Notes: a model not told the origin generated them from the letters alone. A stretch of 64,000 nt of DNA from SZUA-35 sp963781035 (GCA_963781035.1 CAWAEN010000004.1:992001-1056000), one strand, 5' to 3'. Positions 46,139 to 55,898 are shown, counted from the first letter of the stretch. Made by a program: numbers and translations.

Positions 46139-47384
46139 TCAGACCTGAACAAGTGGAGAACGGTCGGTAGCGGAAGGGTCGCCGGCCCAGCGGAGGGACA
46201 GCAGGGCGAGTACGGAGAAGACGAAGTAGCCGACGGACATCGGTGTCACCGTCGTGTCGATGCGGGCATCGATGATCGCGGCGAGGAGTGCGCCAACGGC
46301 GAGGGTGACCACTCCGAGGATCGACGAGGCCGTACCCGCCAGGGCGCCCATCGGTTGGAGGGCGAGGGCCGAGCACGTCGGTGTCATCGTGGTGATGAGT
46401 GCGTTGGCCACCGCCACGGACGCGAACCAGACCCAGATCGAGGGTCGGCCGTCGGCCAAGAGGGTGGCGACCAAACCGACACCAGTGATCACGACCAGCC
46501 AGGTGGAGTTCGCGAGGGCCATCCTGCGGGCTCCGTGAAGGCTGATCAGCCGATTGTTCACGAGCAGCGCGAGCACCATGAGGACGCCACCGCCGCCGAA
46601 GAAGAGGACGAACTGCTCCTCGCGACCGAAGATGCGATCGATGATCGGTTGGGAGCTGCCGAGGAACATGAAGAACGCTGCCCCGGCGAACGTCTGGGCT
46701 GCGATGTGGCCGATGGTCGGCCTCGTGCGGAACACGGTGCGGGCGGCCACGATCAGCGGTCGTGCTCGAAGTGGACGTTGGTGCTCGGGCGCCAACGATT
46801 CTCCGAACCAGACGGTCCAGGCCATGGCGATCAGTGCCAGCACCATCGCCGCGAGGAAGACGGTCGGCCACGGCGCAATCGTCAGGATCGCCTGTCCGAC
46901 GATCGGGACGAAGATGGGTCCGATCATGAACACAGCCATGACAGCAGTGACGATCCTCGCCATCTGATCGCCCTCGAACAGGTCGCGGGCGATGGCGGTT
47001 CGGAGCGCAGCAGGAGCGGCGGCACCGAGTCCCCAGAACAATCTGGCCCCCAGCAGGAAGCCGAACGACGGCGAGAGGGCAGAGGCGAGGGCGCCCGCTG
47101 TGTAGAGCGTGAGCCCGAAGAGCAGGGCGGGTCGCCGTCCCGAAGCGATCGGCGATGGGGCCGTAGATGAGCTGGCCGGCGGCCATCCCGAGGAAATAGA
47201 GCGTGCCGATCAGCGACACCGATGAGCCGCCGGTCGCGAGGTCGGCCTCGATGTCGTCGAATGCCGGAAGGGCGACATCGATTCCGAACGCCAGCAGGAT
47301 TCCGAGGAATGCGAGATACGCAGTCGTGGCCCGCTCGCTGTGGCGAGCGTCTGCTCGCCGCTGATCGACCAGGGCCTTCATCAC
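46139..47384 (-). CDS. Bcr/CflA-type MFS multidrug transporter (one frameshift)
   Basis: About 415 residues. It starts with MMKALVDQRRAD, then TM1 TAYLAFLGILLAFGIDVALPAFDDI, the family motif LIYGPIADRFGRRPAL at the loop 2-3 and LTLYTAGALASALSPSFGFLLGARLFWGLGAAAPAALRTAIARDLF. Twelve membrane segments continue to a short tail. One extra base near 47147 breaks the GRRP motif. Members export drugs or small peptides with proton exchange. ATG 47384 is the start. It faces the phospholipase D-type gene in the same direction, with 17 bp between. Confidence 0.85.
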
Positions 47385-47401
47385 TCGTGGAGGCTACTGA
47401 G

Positions 47402-48574
47402 TCAGATCAGGTCAGCGACCACCGAGATCGCCCGCTCCGCCGCCCTCTGGATCGGCCCACGCGCTGCCCAGTCGTCTGGATCGATGTGGGTGCTCTTTGC
47501 GACGTCAGCTTCGAAGTCAGCGTCGAGTGCTTCGACGATCACCGGGTCGATGACGACCAGGTTGAGCTCCTCGTCGTATTGCATGCTTCGCTGATTGATG
47601 TTGGCCGAGCCAACCGAGGCGACGATGCCATCCACCGTGACGATCTTGGCGTGCAGCATGGTGGCGTCGTAGACCCGAATGTTGATACCGGCGTGCATGA
47701 GTTGCGCGTAGCGCGCCTCGCCGACGATCTGCACGAAACGTTTGTCGGCGTGGCGTCCCGGCACCAGGACATCGACTTCCACTCCGCGGTGGGCGGCGTC
47801 GACCAGCATCGCTGCGACTTCGTCGTCTGGGTTGAAGTACGCCGTGGTGATGCGGATGTGTCGCTCCGCCTCGCGAAAGAGGATCTCGAACAGGTTGGCG
47901 ATGTCGTTGCTGCCGGCCTCGGCCGCCCCTCGGATGACCTGCACCGTCGAGGTGCCGGCGGCCGGCTGGTCCGGGAAGTGGTCGAAGGTCTCGTCGACCT
48001 GGAGCGGTCCGGTCTCGAGCCAGTTGTCGATGAAACCACCGTGGAGGCCGTCGACCGCCGGACCGACCACCCGGAAATGTGTGTCGCGCCACTCCGACGA
48101 ATTCGATGCGGTGCCGGTCCATTCCTGCGCGATGCCAACACCGCCGGTGAAGCCGGTGCGCTCATCGCACACGAGGACTTTGCGATGAGTTCGACGATTG
48201 ACCCTCGTGAGGCGTTTGCCCTCGGCAGCCTCGATGGGTCGGAACCAGCGCAGGTCGACACCGGCACTTCGCATCGTCGTCACCTGGTCTGGGGCGATGT
48301 GGCGGGATCCGAAGGTGTCGAGCAGCAGCCGGACCCGAACGCCGGCGCGTGCCCGTTCGGTGAGGGCGTCGGTGAAGGCCTGCGTGATGTCGCCCCGCCA
48401 GAACACGAAGGTCACCATGTCGATCGAGCGTTCGGCGGAGTGAATGGCATCGAGCATGGCGGTGAAGATCTCATCACCGTTGCGAAGCACCTCGACGAGG
48501 TTGTCGTCGCTGGCCGGAATGCCGAGGAGGAGCTCGAGGCGGCGGCGCCATGATGCTGGCGATCTCGTGTCCAT
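47402..48574 (-). CDS. Cardiolipin synthase-type phospholipase D protein
   Basis: Intact 390-residue protein with two HKD motifs: THRKVLVCDERTGFTGGVGIA (about residue 130) and LHAKIVTVDGIVASVGSANINQRS (about 320), each with the Lys-x4-Asp pattern. No membrane helix is seen in the first 30 residues, unlike ClsA of E. coli, so it is closer to the soluble ClsB/ClsC type. The family joins phosphatidyl groups to form cardiolipin, or hydrolyses phosphodiesters. ATG 48574. Likely co-transcribed with the MFS gene, whose start is 17 bp after its stop side. Confidence 0.88.
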   Translation of the reverse strand: MDTRSPASWRRRLELLLGIPASDDNLVEVLRNGDEIFTAMLDAIHSAERSIDMVTFVFWRGDITQAFTDALTERARAGVRVRLLLDTFGSRHIAPDQVTTMRSAGVDLRWFRPIEAAEGKRLTRVNRRTHRKVLVCDERTGFTGGVGIAQEWTGTASNSSEWRDTHFRVVGPAVDGLHGGFIDNWLETGPLQVDETFDHFPDQPAAGTSTVQVIRGAAEAGSNDIANLFEILFREAERHIRITTAYFNPDDEVAAMLVDAAHRGVEVDVLVPGRHADKRFVQIVGEARYAQLMHAGINIRVYDATMLHAKIVTVDGIVASVGSANINQRSMQYDEELNLVVIDPVIVEALDADFEADVAKSTHIDPDDWAARGPIQRAAERAISVVADLI

Positions 48575-48905
48575 CGGTACGAGGCTAGGCCCGTTCGCAT
48601 CGCCGCCCCCGGAGAGGGCCCCGACGAGCGGCGGCAGTGTCAGGGCCCTGCTCCGTCCGAACCCGAGGGCCCGGAGATCAGAACATCGACATCACGAGGT
48701 CGTCGGCTTGATGGGTTGTTTGCCCCGAACGACGTCGCACGTTCGGCCTCGCCGATCCGACGGGGCGGCTCCGACCGGGCGTCCCAGCTGAGCCGGTTGG
48801 GAGCGAATGATGTGTCCGAGAGCCTGTCGAGTGCCGCTCCCTGTGCTGAACTGCGGCAGTCGACGCGTGCCTGGTCGCCGTCGTTCGAATCCAAGGAGTG
48901 TTCTG
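48575..48905. other. Intergenic region upstream of aquaporin
   Basis: 331 bp between the divergent phospholipase D and aquaporin genes. No convincing frame was seen. An AAGGAG ribosome site at 48893-48898 is 7 nt before the aquaporin ATG. The sequence GTTCGAATCC at 48883-48892 resembles a tRNA T-loop but its flanks do not pair. Confidence 0.5.
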
Positions 48906-49673
48906 ATGACCAATGGTCGAATCTTTGCTGCCGAGTTCGTGGGCACCTTCATCCTGATGCTCGGTGGTCCCGGCACCGCCGTTCTTGCCACTCGTGAGGG
49001 GGGCGTCGGGATCCTCGGCGTTGCGCTCGGGTTCGGCCTGGCGCTGATGGTCGCCGTCTACGCGGTCGGTTCGGTCTCGGGTTGTCACATCAACCCGGCG
49101 GTCACGCTCGGTATGGCCGTGATGCGCAAGATCGACGGAGCACTCGTGCCCGTCTACTGGATGGCTCAGCTCCTCGGCGCCACCTTCGGTGGACTCGTCA
49201 TCCTTCTCATGGCCCGTGGAAATCTCGGCGGCTTCGACGCCGACACCACCAACTTCGCCGTGAACCTCTGGGGCGTCGACAACGGGTTCTACGCCTTCGG
49301 GTCGATGATGATCGCCGAGGTGGTGCTCACCGCAGTTCTCATGTTCGTCGTTCTGTCCACCACGAACCAAGGATTCCCGAGAGCAGCGAGCGGACTCACC
49401 ATCGGCCTCACCCTGACCGTGATCCACCTGGTCAGCATCCCGATCGACAACACATCGGTGAATCCAGCGCGGAGCTTCGGCATGGCGATTTTCGCCGGTG
49501 ACGCCGCCATCACCCAGCTCTGGGCCTTCTTCGTCTTCCCCATGATCGGGGCGGTCCTCGGCGTGCTCGCTTGGCTGATGGTCGACGACGACTCGCTCGA
49601 GGACACGGTGCTGGTCGACACCCCGCTCGACGAGATCCGCGACGCAGTAACCGACCTCGTCGACGGCGACTGA
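48906..49673 (+). CDS. Aquaporin (AqpZ-like MIP channel)
   Basis: Intact 255-residue channel with six helices and both NPA half-helix motifs: SGCHINPAVTLGMAV (about residue 62) and NTSVNPARSFGMAIF (about 180). The second-helix GTFILMLGGPGTAVLA and the Arg after the second NPA match water-selective aquaporins, although the selectivity-filter His cannot be judged without alignment. A 30-residue acidic C-terminal tail (DDDSLEDTVLVDTPLDEI) is longer than in E. coli AqpZ. ATG 48906 with a strong AAGGAG. Confidence 0.9.
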   Translation: MTNGRIFAAEFVGTFILMLGGPGTAVLATREGGVGILGVALGFGLALMVAVYAVGSVSGCHINPAVTLGMAVMRKIDGALVPVYWMAQLLGATFGGLVILLMARGNLGGFDADTTNFAVNLWGVDNGFYAFGSMMIAEVVLTAVLMFVVLSTTNQGFPRAASGLTIGLTLTVIHLVSIPIDNTSVNPARSFGMAIFAGDAAITQLWAFFVFPMIGAVLGVLAWLMVDDDSLEDTVLVDTPLDEIRDAVTDLVDGD

Positions 49674-49681
49674 CGAGACGG

Positions 49682-50350
49682 TCAGCGGCGGCGACCCTTG
49701 GCCCGGCCCCGCACCACGGTGTCGAGGACACGCAGCTCGCTGAGGTTCATCGCCGCGGCGTGTTGCTCGCTGGCGAGATGGCGGGCGGTCCTGGCAAGCC
49801 CGAGGAGCTCATCGTCCATCACGTCCTTCCAGCGACGGAACCACAGCGCGTCCTTCGGGTACTTGAGCGACTGACGGATCTGACGGTCGTCGATCGGCAC
49901 CAGGCGAGGCCGCTTTGCTGCGAGAAGGCAGGTGGCAACGGCCTGGCCGACGGCAGGCGTATCGTGTTTGGCTGGCAGTTGAGACGACGGTGATCGCAGC
50001 AGCTGAAAGAGGTCGGCGGCACGCAGGATGACGCCGGAATGGCAGCCCCAGAGCTCGTCTGACGGCGCGATGTCAGACAGGATCTCGGCCGTCAGCCACT
50101 CACCTTCGGGACTGAGGATCCAGGCCGCAGCGGCGGCAGGCACGGGATGTTCCATCATCGAGCAGGCCACGATGTCCTCGGCCGTGATGTGGGCCGGGTC
50201 GCTCACCGCAGTGAGACGATCGAAGCTTCCCGCCGTGCTGTCGAGATGACGGACGATGGCGGTCGCTGCCGCGTCGAGGTCCTCGAAGAACCGGGCGGGG
50301 TGCCGTGAGAACGGCACGCTCGAGGCTTGGGAATCAGGTCGTGCGGCCAT
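49682..50350 (-). CDS. DUF6308-like hypothetical protein
   Basis: Intact 222-residue soluble protein. Landmarks: FSRHPARFFEDLDAAATAIVRHLDS near the start, DPAHITAEDIVACSMMEHPVP, WGCHSGVILRAADLFQLLRS, RPRLVPIDDRQIRQSLKYPKDALWFRRWKDVM. The pattern resembles actinobacterial DUF6308 proteins, for which no function is assigned; this match is from memory and is moderate. The N-terminus overlaps the end of proS by 17 bp on the same strand, so it is probably co-transcribed downstream of it. Confidence 0.6.
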   Translation of the reverse strand: MAARPDSQASSVPFSRHPARFFEDLDAAATAIVRHLDSTAGSFDRLTAVSDPAHITAEDIVACSMMEHPVPAAAAAWILSPEGEWLTAEILSDIAPSDELWGCHSGVILRAADLFQLLRSPSSQLPAKHDTPAVGQAVATCLLAAKRPRLVPIDDRQIRQSLKYPKDALWFRRWKDVMDDELLGLARTARHLASEQHAAAMNLSELRVLDTVVRGRAKGRRR

Positions 50351-52055
50351 GGTTGCGCTCCTTGTTGATGTGTGGTGCGAGGTACGAAACGACCTCGTCG
50401 AGTGGGATGTTGCCAGTGTCGCCGGTTGCCCGGTTGGTCACTTCGGCCTGGCCGTCAGCCATGCCTCGCGGACCGAGCGTGATGCGATGGGGGATGCCGA
50501 TGAGTTCGGCATCGGCGAACTTGACTCCCGCCCTTGCGTCGCGGTCGTCGATGAGTACGTCGACCCCGGCAGCTTTGAACGCGGCATAGAGCTCGTTGCC
50601 GGCCTCGAGGTAGTCGTCGTCGGTACGCATGAGCGTGATGACGAGCTCGAACGGTGCGATCGAGACGGGCCAGACGATGCCTTTGTCGTCGTGATTGGCC
50701 TCGACGGCGGCGGCCATGTTGCGTCCGATCCCGATGCCGTAGCTGCCCATCTGCACCGGAGCGATCGCCCCGGACTCGTCGGCGACGGTGACATCGAACT
50801 TGTCTGCATAGGTCGTGCCCAGCTTGAAGATGTGACCGATCTCGATGCAGCGAACGATCTCGAGTGCCGAGCCGCAGACCGGACAGGCTTCACCGGCCTC
50901 GACTTGCCTGAGGTCGACGAACCGCTCGACTGTCAGATCGCGAGCGACGCTGACACCGCGGTAGTGCCAATCGTCGTCGTTGGCTCCGGTGGTCATGTTG
51001 ACCCGGCCCTCGATTGCGAGGTCGGCGATGACAGGAAGATCTTCGACCCCGACGGCACCGAGACTTCCCGGCTTGGCGCCGAGCGAAGCGACCGTCTCGT
51101 CGAATTCGGCCGGCCGGACCTCGATGGCGCCGGTGACATCGGCGAGCTTCTGGGTGTTGAGTTGGTGATCGCCGCGGACGACGACGAGCGTGACCTGGCC
51201 GTCGAGCACCATCACCAGCGTCTTCAGCTGGTCGATCGCCTTGGCCCCGCCGTCGAAGGCCTCGAGCGCTGCGATCGTGCGGACACCTGGCGTGGCGAAC
51301 TTCTCGAGTTCGGTGGGATCCCCGTCGTCGGTGGGCGGGAGCGTCGAGGTCGCCTTCTCGACGTTGCCTGCGTAGTCGCAGGAAGGGCAGCGAACGACGT
51401 CGTCCTCGCCGGCCTCTGACGGTGTCATGAACTCGACAGAGCTGTTGCCACCCATGGCTCCTGAGCTGGCCTGCACGCCGAAGGCCGGCACGCCGATCCG
51501 TTCGAAGATGCGGCGGTACGCCTTGTCGTGGGCGTCGAACGCCCGGTCGAGTCCGGCCTCGTCGATGTCGAACGAGTAGGAGTCCTTCATGTGGAACTCA
51601 CGGACGCGGAGCAGGCCGCTCTTGGGGCGGGCTTCGTCACGGAACTTGATCTGGATGTGGTACCAGATCTGGGGAAGCTGTTTGTACGAGCTGAGCTCGG
51701 AGGCGACGGTGGCGAAGATCTCTTCGTGGGTGATGCCGAGTGCGTTCTCGGCACCCTTTCGGTCCTCGACACGGAACATGATCTCGCCCATGGTGTCCCA
51801 GCGACCCGACTGCTTCCAAATGTCGGCCGGATGCATGGTGGGGAGGAGGAACTCCTGGCCGCCGAGCGCGTCGATCTCCTCGCGAACGATGTTCGCCACC
51901 TTCTGGTGGACCCGCCAGCCGAGCGGCAGCATCGAGTAGTGGCCGGCATGCAGCTGACGGATGAAGCCGCCCCGGATCAGCAGCTGATGACTCGGCGCCA
52001 CCGCATCGTTCGGGGCATCTCGAAGGGTGGGCGAGAACAGCTGGGACCAACGCAT
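50334..52055 (-). CDS. proS: Prolyl-tRNA synthetase
   Basis: Intact 573-residue class II synthetase of the bacterial type. Motif 1 lies in REEIDALGGQEFLLPTMHPADIW, motif 2 near FRDEARPKSGLLRVREFHMKDSYSFD, an inserted editing domain spans about residues 225-410 (VVRGDHQLNTQKLADVTG), and motif 3 is in SYGIGIGRNMAAAVE. A C-terminal anticodon-binding domain follows (ELVITLMRTDDDY, RAGVKFADAELIGIPHRITLG). The editing insert is typical of ProS1 and removes mischarged Ala. Start ATG 52055. Upstream 52056-52246 contains GC-rich inverted repeats (ACCGCC/GGCGGT near 52119-52134). Confidence 0.96.
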   Translation of the reverse strand: MRWSQLFSPTLRDAPNDAVAPSHQLLIRGGFIRQLHAGHYSMLPLGWRVHQKVANIVREEIDALGGQEFLLPTMHPADIWKQSGRWDTMGEIMFRVEDRKGAENALGITHEEIFATVASELSSYKQLPQIWYHIQIKFRDEARPKSGLLRVREFHMKDSYSFDIDEAGLDRAFDAHDKAYRRIFERIGVPAFGVQASSGAMGGNSSVEFMTPSEAGEDDVVRCPSCDYAGNVEKATSTLPPTDDGDPTELEKFATPGVRTIAALEAFDGGAKAIDQLKTLVMVLDGQVTLVVVRGDHQLNTQKLADVTGAIEVRPAEFDETVASLGAKPGSLGAVGVEDLPVIADLAIEGRVNMTTGANDDDWHYRGVSVARDLTVERFVDLRQVEAGEACPVCGSALEIVRCIEIGHIFKLGTTYADKFDVTVADESGAIAPVQMGSYGIGIGRNMAAAVEANHDDKGIVWPVSIAPFELVITLMRTDDDYLEAGNELYAAFKAAGVDVLIDDRDARAGVKFADAELIGIPHRITLGPRGMADGQAEVTNRATGDTGNIPLDEVVSYLAPHINKERNHGRTT

Positions 52056-52246
52056 CAGCAGAGACTACAGATCCCGCGTCGGCTTCTCTCGGGGTCGGCC
52101 GGCAACACAGCCGCACCGCCGACCGGCGGTGACTCACCACCAGTCCACGACCGGGGGCTGGTGACCCTTCGCCGGCAGTGCAGCGCGGCGAACTCAGCCG
52201 GGTCTCGGGAATCTGTGCTGTCTGCTGTGCCGGTGGGAGCCTCGAG

Positions 52247-52459
52247 GTGGGTAGCAACCTGAGCATCCCGGAGGAAGACGTCGAGTTCCTCGACAACTAC
52301 ACCAAGACCCACAAGATCGAATCTCGATCCGCAGCACTTCACCGCGCCATTCGCCTACTGCGTGCATCCGAGCTCGGCGACGCATACGCGGCAGCATTCA
52401 GCGAGTGGGCAGACGATCCGGCCAATGACGCATGGGACAACGCCGTCGTCGACAGCTGA
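52247..52459 (+). CDS. MazE/ribbon-helix-helix-type antitoxin
   Basis: 70 residues from GTG 52247. The N-terminal NLSIPEEDVEFLDNYTKTHKIESRSAALHRAIRLLRA is a ribbon-helix-helix DNA-binding fold. The acidic C-terminal tail (SEWADDPANDAWDNAVVD) is the usual toxin-binding part of such antitoxins. The stop overlaps the start of the toxin (TGATG at 52457-52461). It probably represses its own operon. The in-frame sequence back to 52178 is Cys-rich and is less likely to be translated. Confidence 0.82.
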   Translation: MGSNLSIPEEDVEFLDNYTKTHKIESRSAALHRAIRLLRASELGDAYAAAFSEWADDPANDAWDNAVVDS

Positions 52460-52740
52460 TGCGTCGCCGTGAGATCCGCCTCGTCAATCTCGACCCGGTC
52501 ATCGGCAGCGAAGCAGCCAGAACCCGTCCTGCTGTTGTCGTGAGTAACGACGGAGCGAACACCACCGCAGCTCGCCTCGGCCGTGGGGTGATCACGGTTG
52601 TACCGGTCACGTCCCACACCGATCGCATCTATCCGTTCCACGTGCTGTTGCCGGCAGACGAGACCGGACTCGATGCCGATTCCAAGGCACAGGCCGAGCA
52701 CGTTCGTTCCGTGGCCGAATTCATCTCGACCTCTGAGTGA
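52459..52740 (+). CDS. MazF/PemK-family mRNA interferase toxin
   Basis: 93-residue toxin. It has REIRLVNLDPVIGSEAARTRPAVVVSNDGAN, the Gly-Ser-Glu and Arg-Pro-Ala-Val-Val motifs of MazF, VITVVPVTSHTDRIYPFHVLLP and a C-terminal EHVRSVAEFIS. MazF cuts single-stranded RNA at short sequences unless bound by the antitoxin encoded before it. The pair sits between proS and an epimerase gene. Confidence 0.88.
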   Translation: MRRREIRLVNLDPVIGSEAARTRPAVVVSNDGANTTAARLGRGVITVVPVTSHTDRIYPFHVLLPADETGLDADSKAQAEHVRSVAEFISTSE

Positions 52741-52801
52741 ACCGGTCTGGTTCGAGAAGCCAAGTGTGATGGTGATGGGCAGTCCGCCTGGGTCACGTTC
52801 G

Positions 52802-52817
52802 TGCGTCCGCGGACGCA
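52802..52817. repeat. 16-bp perfect palindrome after mazF
   Basis: TGCGTCCGCGGACGCA lies in the 248-bp gap between the toxin and the convergent epimerase. It may be part of a terminator or a protein site. There is no T-run. Nothing else was recognised in the gap. Confidence 0.4.
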
Positions 52818-52988
52818 TCTCGTGGACGGAACGTGGCCACATGACTGCATTCGACTACGCAACGTGGCGAACACTAGCGCCGTGGACGCACAGCAACTGC
52901 GCCCGCAGAATCGCCAGCGACAAAGACCTGGTGGGATCAAGCAGGCCGGCCAGGACTCCGCTGATCGATGCCCTCGATGGTGCGCCGC

Positions 52989-53876
52989 TCAGCTCAGGGC
53001 ATCTCGCCAGGTGCGGCGGGGAGAGAACCCGACGAGCCGCTTGGCCTTGGAGTTGTCGTAGAACGTGTCGTAGCGATCCATGTCGCGACGACGGGGCACA
53101 CCGACGTAGAAGCGCTCGTACACCTCATCACTCGTGATCGCCACGGATGTGTCGTCGTTCGACACGTTGAAGATCTGGTAGCCGAGTCCGTCGGTGCGGA
53201 GGCAGCAGTCGACCATGTGGCCGAGGTCGTCGGCGTCGATGTAGGCGAAGATGTTGCGACGCCGAAGGCTGGGATCGGCGACGAAGGCAGGAAAGTCGGC
53301 CTCGTACTCGTGCGGTTCGATCACGTTGTTGATGCGGAGCCCGTAGATGTCGATGCCGGTCCGCGCCTGGAACGATCGCGCCGTCACCTCGTTGACGACC
53401 TTCGACATCGCATAGCTGTCGTGGGGGACCGTCGGATGCTCTTCGTCGATCGGCACGTAGTCCGGCCTGACCTCGCCGTCAGCGAAACAGATGCCGTACG
53501 TGGTCTCCGAACTGGCGAAGATCACCTTGCCGATCCCGAGCTTCACTGCCGCGTCGATGACGTTGTACGTACTCAGCGCGTTCACCCGAAACGTCTCGTT
53601 GTCCGGTCGGATCAGAATCGCCGGGATCGCGGCGAAATGGACGACGGCGTCATAAGCCGGGACACCGGTTCCCGGCTCGAGCTCATCGAAGCCCGCATAC
53701 CCGGACAACACGTTGAAGACCTGGCCGGCGTCGGTCAGATCGATCCGGAGGTCGGAGACACCGGGGTGTCCGAGAGGGACGAGGTCACCGTTGACCACCC
53801 GGTGCCCCTGCTCGACGAGATGCGGGATGGCATGCCGCCCCGCTTTGCCGCTACCACCGGTGAAGAAGACTCGCAT
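52989..53876 (-). CDS. NAD-dependent epimerase/dehydratase (extended SDR)
   Basis: Intact 295-residue protein. The Rossmann start MRVFFTGGSGKAGRHAIPHL gives the cofactor loop GGSGKAG. HFAAIPA and SSETTYGI carry the catalytic Ser/Thr region and SYAMSKVVNE carries the Tyr-x3-Lys pair. The C-terminal part has RINNVIEPHEYE, NIFAYIDADDLGHMVDCCL and FYDNSKAKRLVGFSPRRTW. Nucleotide-sugar 4-epimerases and related enzymes look like this, but the substrate is not evident. Its start lies 24 bp from the candidate operator that precedes the formate dehydrogenase operon on the other strand. Confidence 0.88.
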   Translation of the reverse strand: MRVFFTGGSGKAGRHAIPHLVEQGHRVVNGDLVPLGHPGVSDLRIDLTDAGQVFNVLSGYAGFDELEPGTGVPAYDAVVHFAAIPAILIRPDNETFRVNALSTYNVIDAAVKLGIGKVIFASSETTYGICFADGEVRPDYVPIDEEHPTVPHDSYAMSKVVNEVTARSFQARTGIDIYGLRINNVIEPHEYEADFPAFVADPSLRRRNIFAYIDADDLGHMVDCCLRTDGLGYQIFNVSNDDTSVAITSDEVYERFYVGVPRRRDMDRYDTFYDNSKAKRLVGFSPRRTWRDALS

Positions 53877-53899
53877 GGCTCCGATGCTACGACTCGGAT

Positions 53900-53935
53900 C
53901 TCCCGCATTCTCACCATGCGGGAGACTTCCGCGAT
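53900..53935. promoter_or_regulatory. Triple half-site operator upstream of formate dehydrogenase
   Basis: CTCCCGCAT (53900-53908) and ATGCGGGAG (53916-53924) form a perfect 9-bp inverted repeat with a 7-bp spacer. CTTCCGCGAT (53926-53935) adds a third half-site, giving the 19-bp near-palindrome seen also before fhs (23647-23665). It sits 39 bp before the ATG at 53974 and 24 bp before the divergent epimerase. Confidence 0.6.
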
Positions 53936-53973
53936 GTGGTGACGGGAGTCACGAGGTCTGGCAACATGGGGAG

Positions 53974-55898
53974 ATGCGAACGAGCTCCCCGAAGCAACGC
54001 CTCACCACGCCGCTGATCCGTGATCAGAAGGGTGGCGATCTACGAGAGGCCACGCTGGGACGAAGCACTCACGCGCGTGGTCGACGGTTTCACCGCAGTG
54101 AAAGACGAGCTCGGCGGCAACGGGTTCGCCCTGTTCTCGTGTTCGAAGAGCACGAACGAGATGAACTACGCAGCACAGAAGTTCGCGAGGGTGGCATTGG
54201 AGTCGAACAACATCGACTCCTGCAACCGAACTTGACACGCTCCCTCCGTCGTCGGTCTGGCGACAGTGTTCGGTGCCGGTGGCGGCACCTCCTCGTATCG
54301 TCGAGATCGAGGAAACCGACGTCATCTTGTTGTGGGGCTCGAACGCCCGTGAAGCCCACCCGATCTTCTTCCACCACCTGCTGAAGGGCATCGACAACGG
54401 CGCTCGCATGTACGCAGTCGATCCGCGTCGCACGTCGTCGTCGAAGTTCGCCGACGCCTGGCTCGGTCTGTCGGTCGGCACCGACATTGCCTTGGCGAAC
54501 GCCGTGGCTCGCGAGATCATTCACAACGGCTGGGTCAATCACGCGTTCATCGACCACAGCACGACGGGTTACGAAGCGTTTGCCGCATCGGTCGAGCCGT
54601 ACACCCTCGAGGTGGCGAGCGAGCATCACCGGAGTGCCGGCTGCTGCCATCGCCGAGATGGCGGAGGCCTACGCCACGGCTGAGAAGGCTCAGATCCTGT
54701 GGACGCTCGGCATCACCGAGCACCACAACGCCGTCGACAACGTTCTGGCGCTCTGCAACCTGGCGCTCCTCACCGGTCACATCGGTCGATGGGGGAGCGG
54801 GTTGGTCCCGTTGAGGGGCCAGAACAACGTGCAGGGCGGCGGCGACATGGGAGCCTTGCCGAACAAGTTGCCTGGCTTCCAGAACGTCACCGATCCCGAA
54901 TCCCGAGCCAAGTTCGAGGCCGTGTACGGCGTACCGATCCCTCCCGAGGACGGCATCCATCTGACCCTGATGTTCGAGGCGATGGGGCGGGGCGAGATCA
55001 AGGCGGCGTACGTGATCGGCGAGAACCCGGCCGATTCCGAGGCCGACGTCAAACACGCACGCGAGCTTCTCCTGGGCCTCGACCTGCTCGTGGTCCAGGA
55101 CATCTTCCTGACTCGCACTGCCGAGTTGGCCGACGTCGTGCTGCCGGCATCGGTCGGCTGGGCCGAGAGTGAAGGCACGGTCACCTCGTCCGAACGGCGA
55201 GTGCAGCGGGTCCGGGCCGCCGTCACCCCGCCGGGTGAAGCTCGACACGATCAGGACATCATCGGCGAGCTGGCCCGGCGCATGGGCTACGACTGGGGCG
55301 ACCCCACGCTCGGAAGAGCTGTGGGACGAGCTCCGCTCGCTGTCGCCGATGCACCATGGCATGACCTACGCACGCATCGAGGCCGAGGGTGGCCTGCAGT
55401 GGCCGTGCCCCGAGCTCGATCATCCCGGCAGCCCCTTCCTCCACGGCTGGTTGTGGGAAGACGATCTCGGCGGCCGCGCCGGCGCACCGTTCAGCGTTGT
55501 CGAGCACGAAGGCCCGAAGGAACAACTCAGCGAGCAGTTCCCGCTTGCGGCTCACGACCGGGCGGTCGCTCGACTCCTACAACACCGGCGTCCAGAGCAG
55601 CGGTTTCGACTCGCCGATTCGCTACGGCGATGCGCTCGACATCAACCCGGCCGATGCCGGTCGACTCCGTCTCGTCGATGGCGAGCGAGTACGAGTGTCG
55701 TCGCCCCGCGGATCGGTCGAGATGAACATCCGCATTCAGCTGGACATCCCGATCGGACTCACCTTCACCACGTATCACTTCCCCGAGTTGGTCGACATCA
55801 ATCTCCTCACCAACGACGCGTGGGACAAACGGTCCGGAACCTCCGAGTTCAAGGCCGCCGCCATCCGTATCGACAAGCTCGTGTCCGTCGATGGCTGA
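53974..55898 (+). CDS. fdhA: Formate dehydrogenase alpha subunit, catalytic (Mo/Sec) part
   Basis: About 640 residues, rebuilt over frameshifts near 54066, 54298, 54627, 55312 and 55540, all one extra base. It starts RLTTPLIRDQKGGDLREATWDEAL, the sequence that normally follows the 4Fe-4S domain. NGFALFSCSKSTNEMNYAAQKFAR and NNIDSCNRT-U-HAPSVVGLATVFG follow: TGA 54233-54235 stands at the residue that ligates Mo in formate dehydrogenases. Then come LLWGSNAREAHP, YAVDPRRTSSSKFAD, GRWGSGLVPLRGQNNVQGGGDMGALPN and the C-terminal LTTGRSLDSYNTGVQS and TYHFPELVDINLLTNDAWD. It has no domain I; that is encoded at 57662. Reaction: formate to CO2. The downstream NuoEF-like subunit indicates NAD. Confidence 0.88.
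54233..54264 (+). promoter_or_regulatory. Sec TGA codon with bacterial SECIS-like hairpin
   Basis: TGA at 54233-54235 is followed after 12 nt by GTCGTC-GGTCT-GGCGAC (54248-54264), a 6-bp stem (one U-G pair) closing a GGUCU loop. In E. coli fdhF the same GGUCU loop begins 18 nt after the UGA, exactly as here, and is bound by SelB. A bulged U of E. coli is not evident. This supports selenocysteine insertion. Confidence 0.8.

Noticed and set aside
48883..48892. T-loop-like GTTCGAATCC, possible tRNA
   Set aside because: The flanks do not pair as a T-stem and no acceptor or anticodon arm could be folded.
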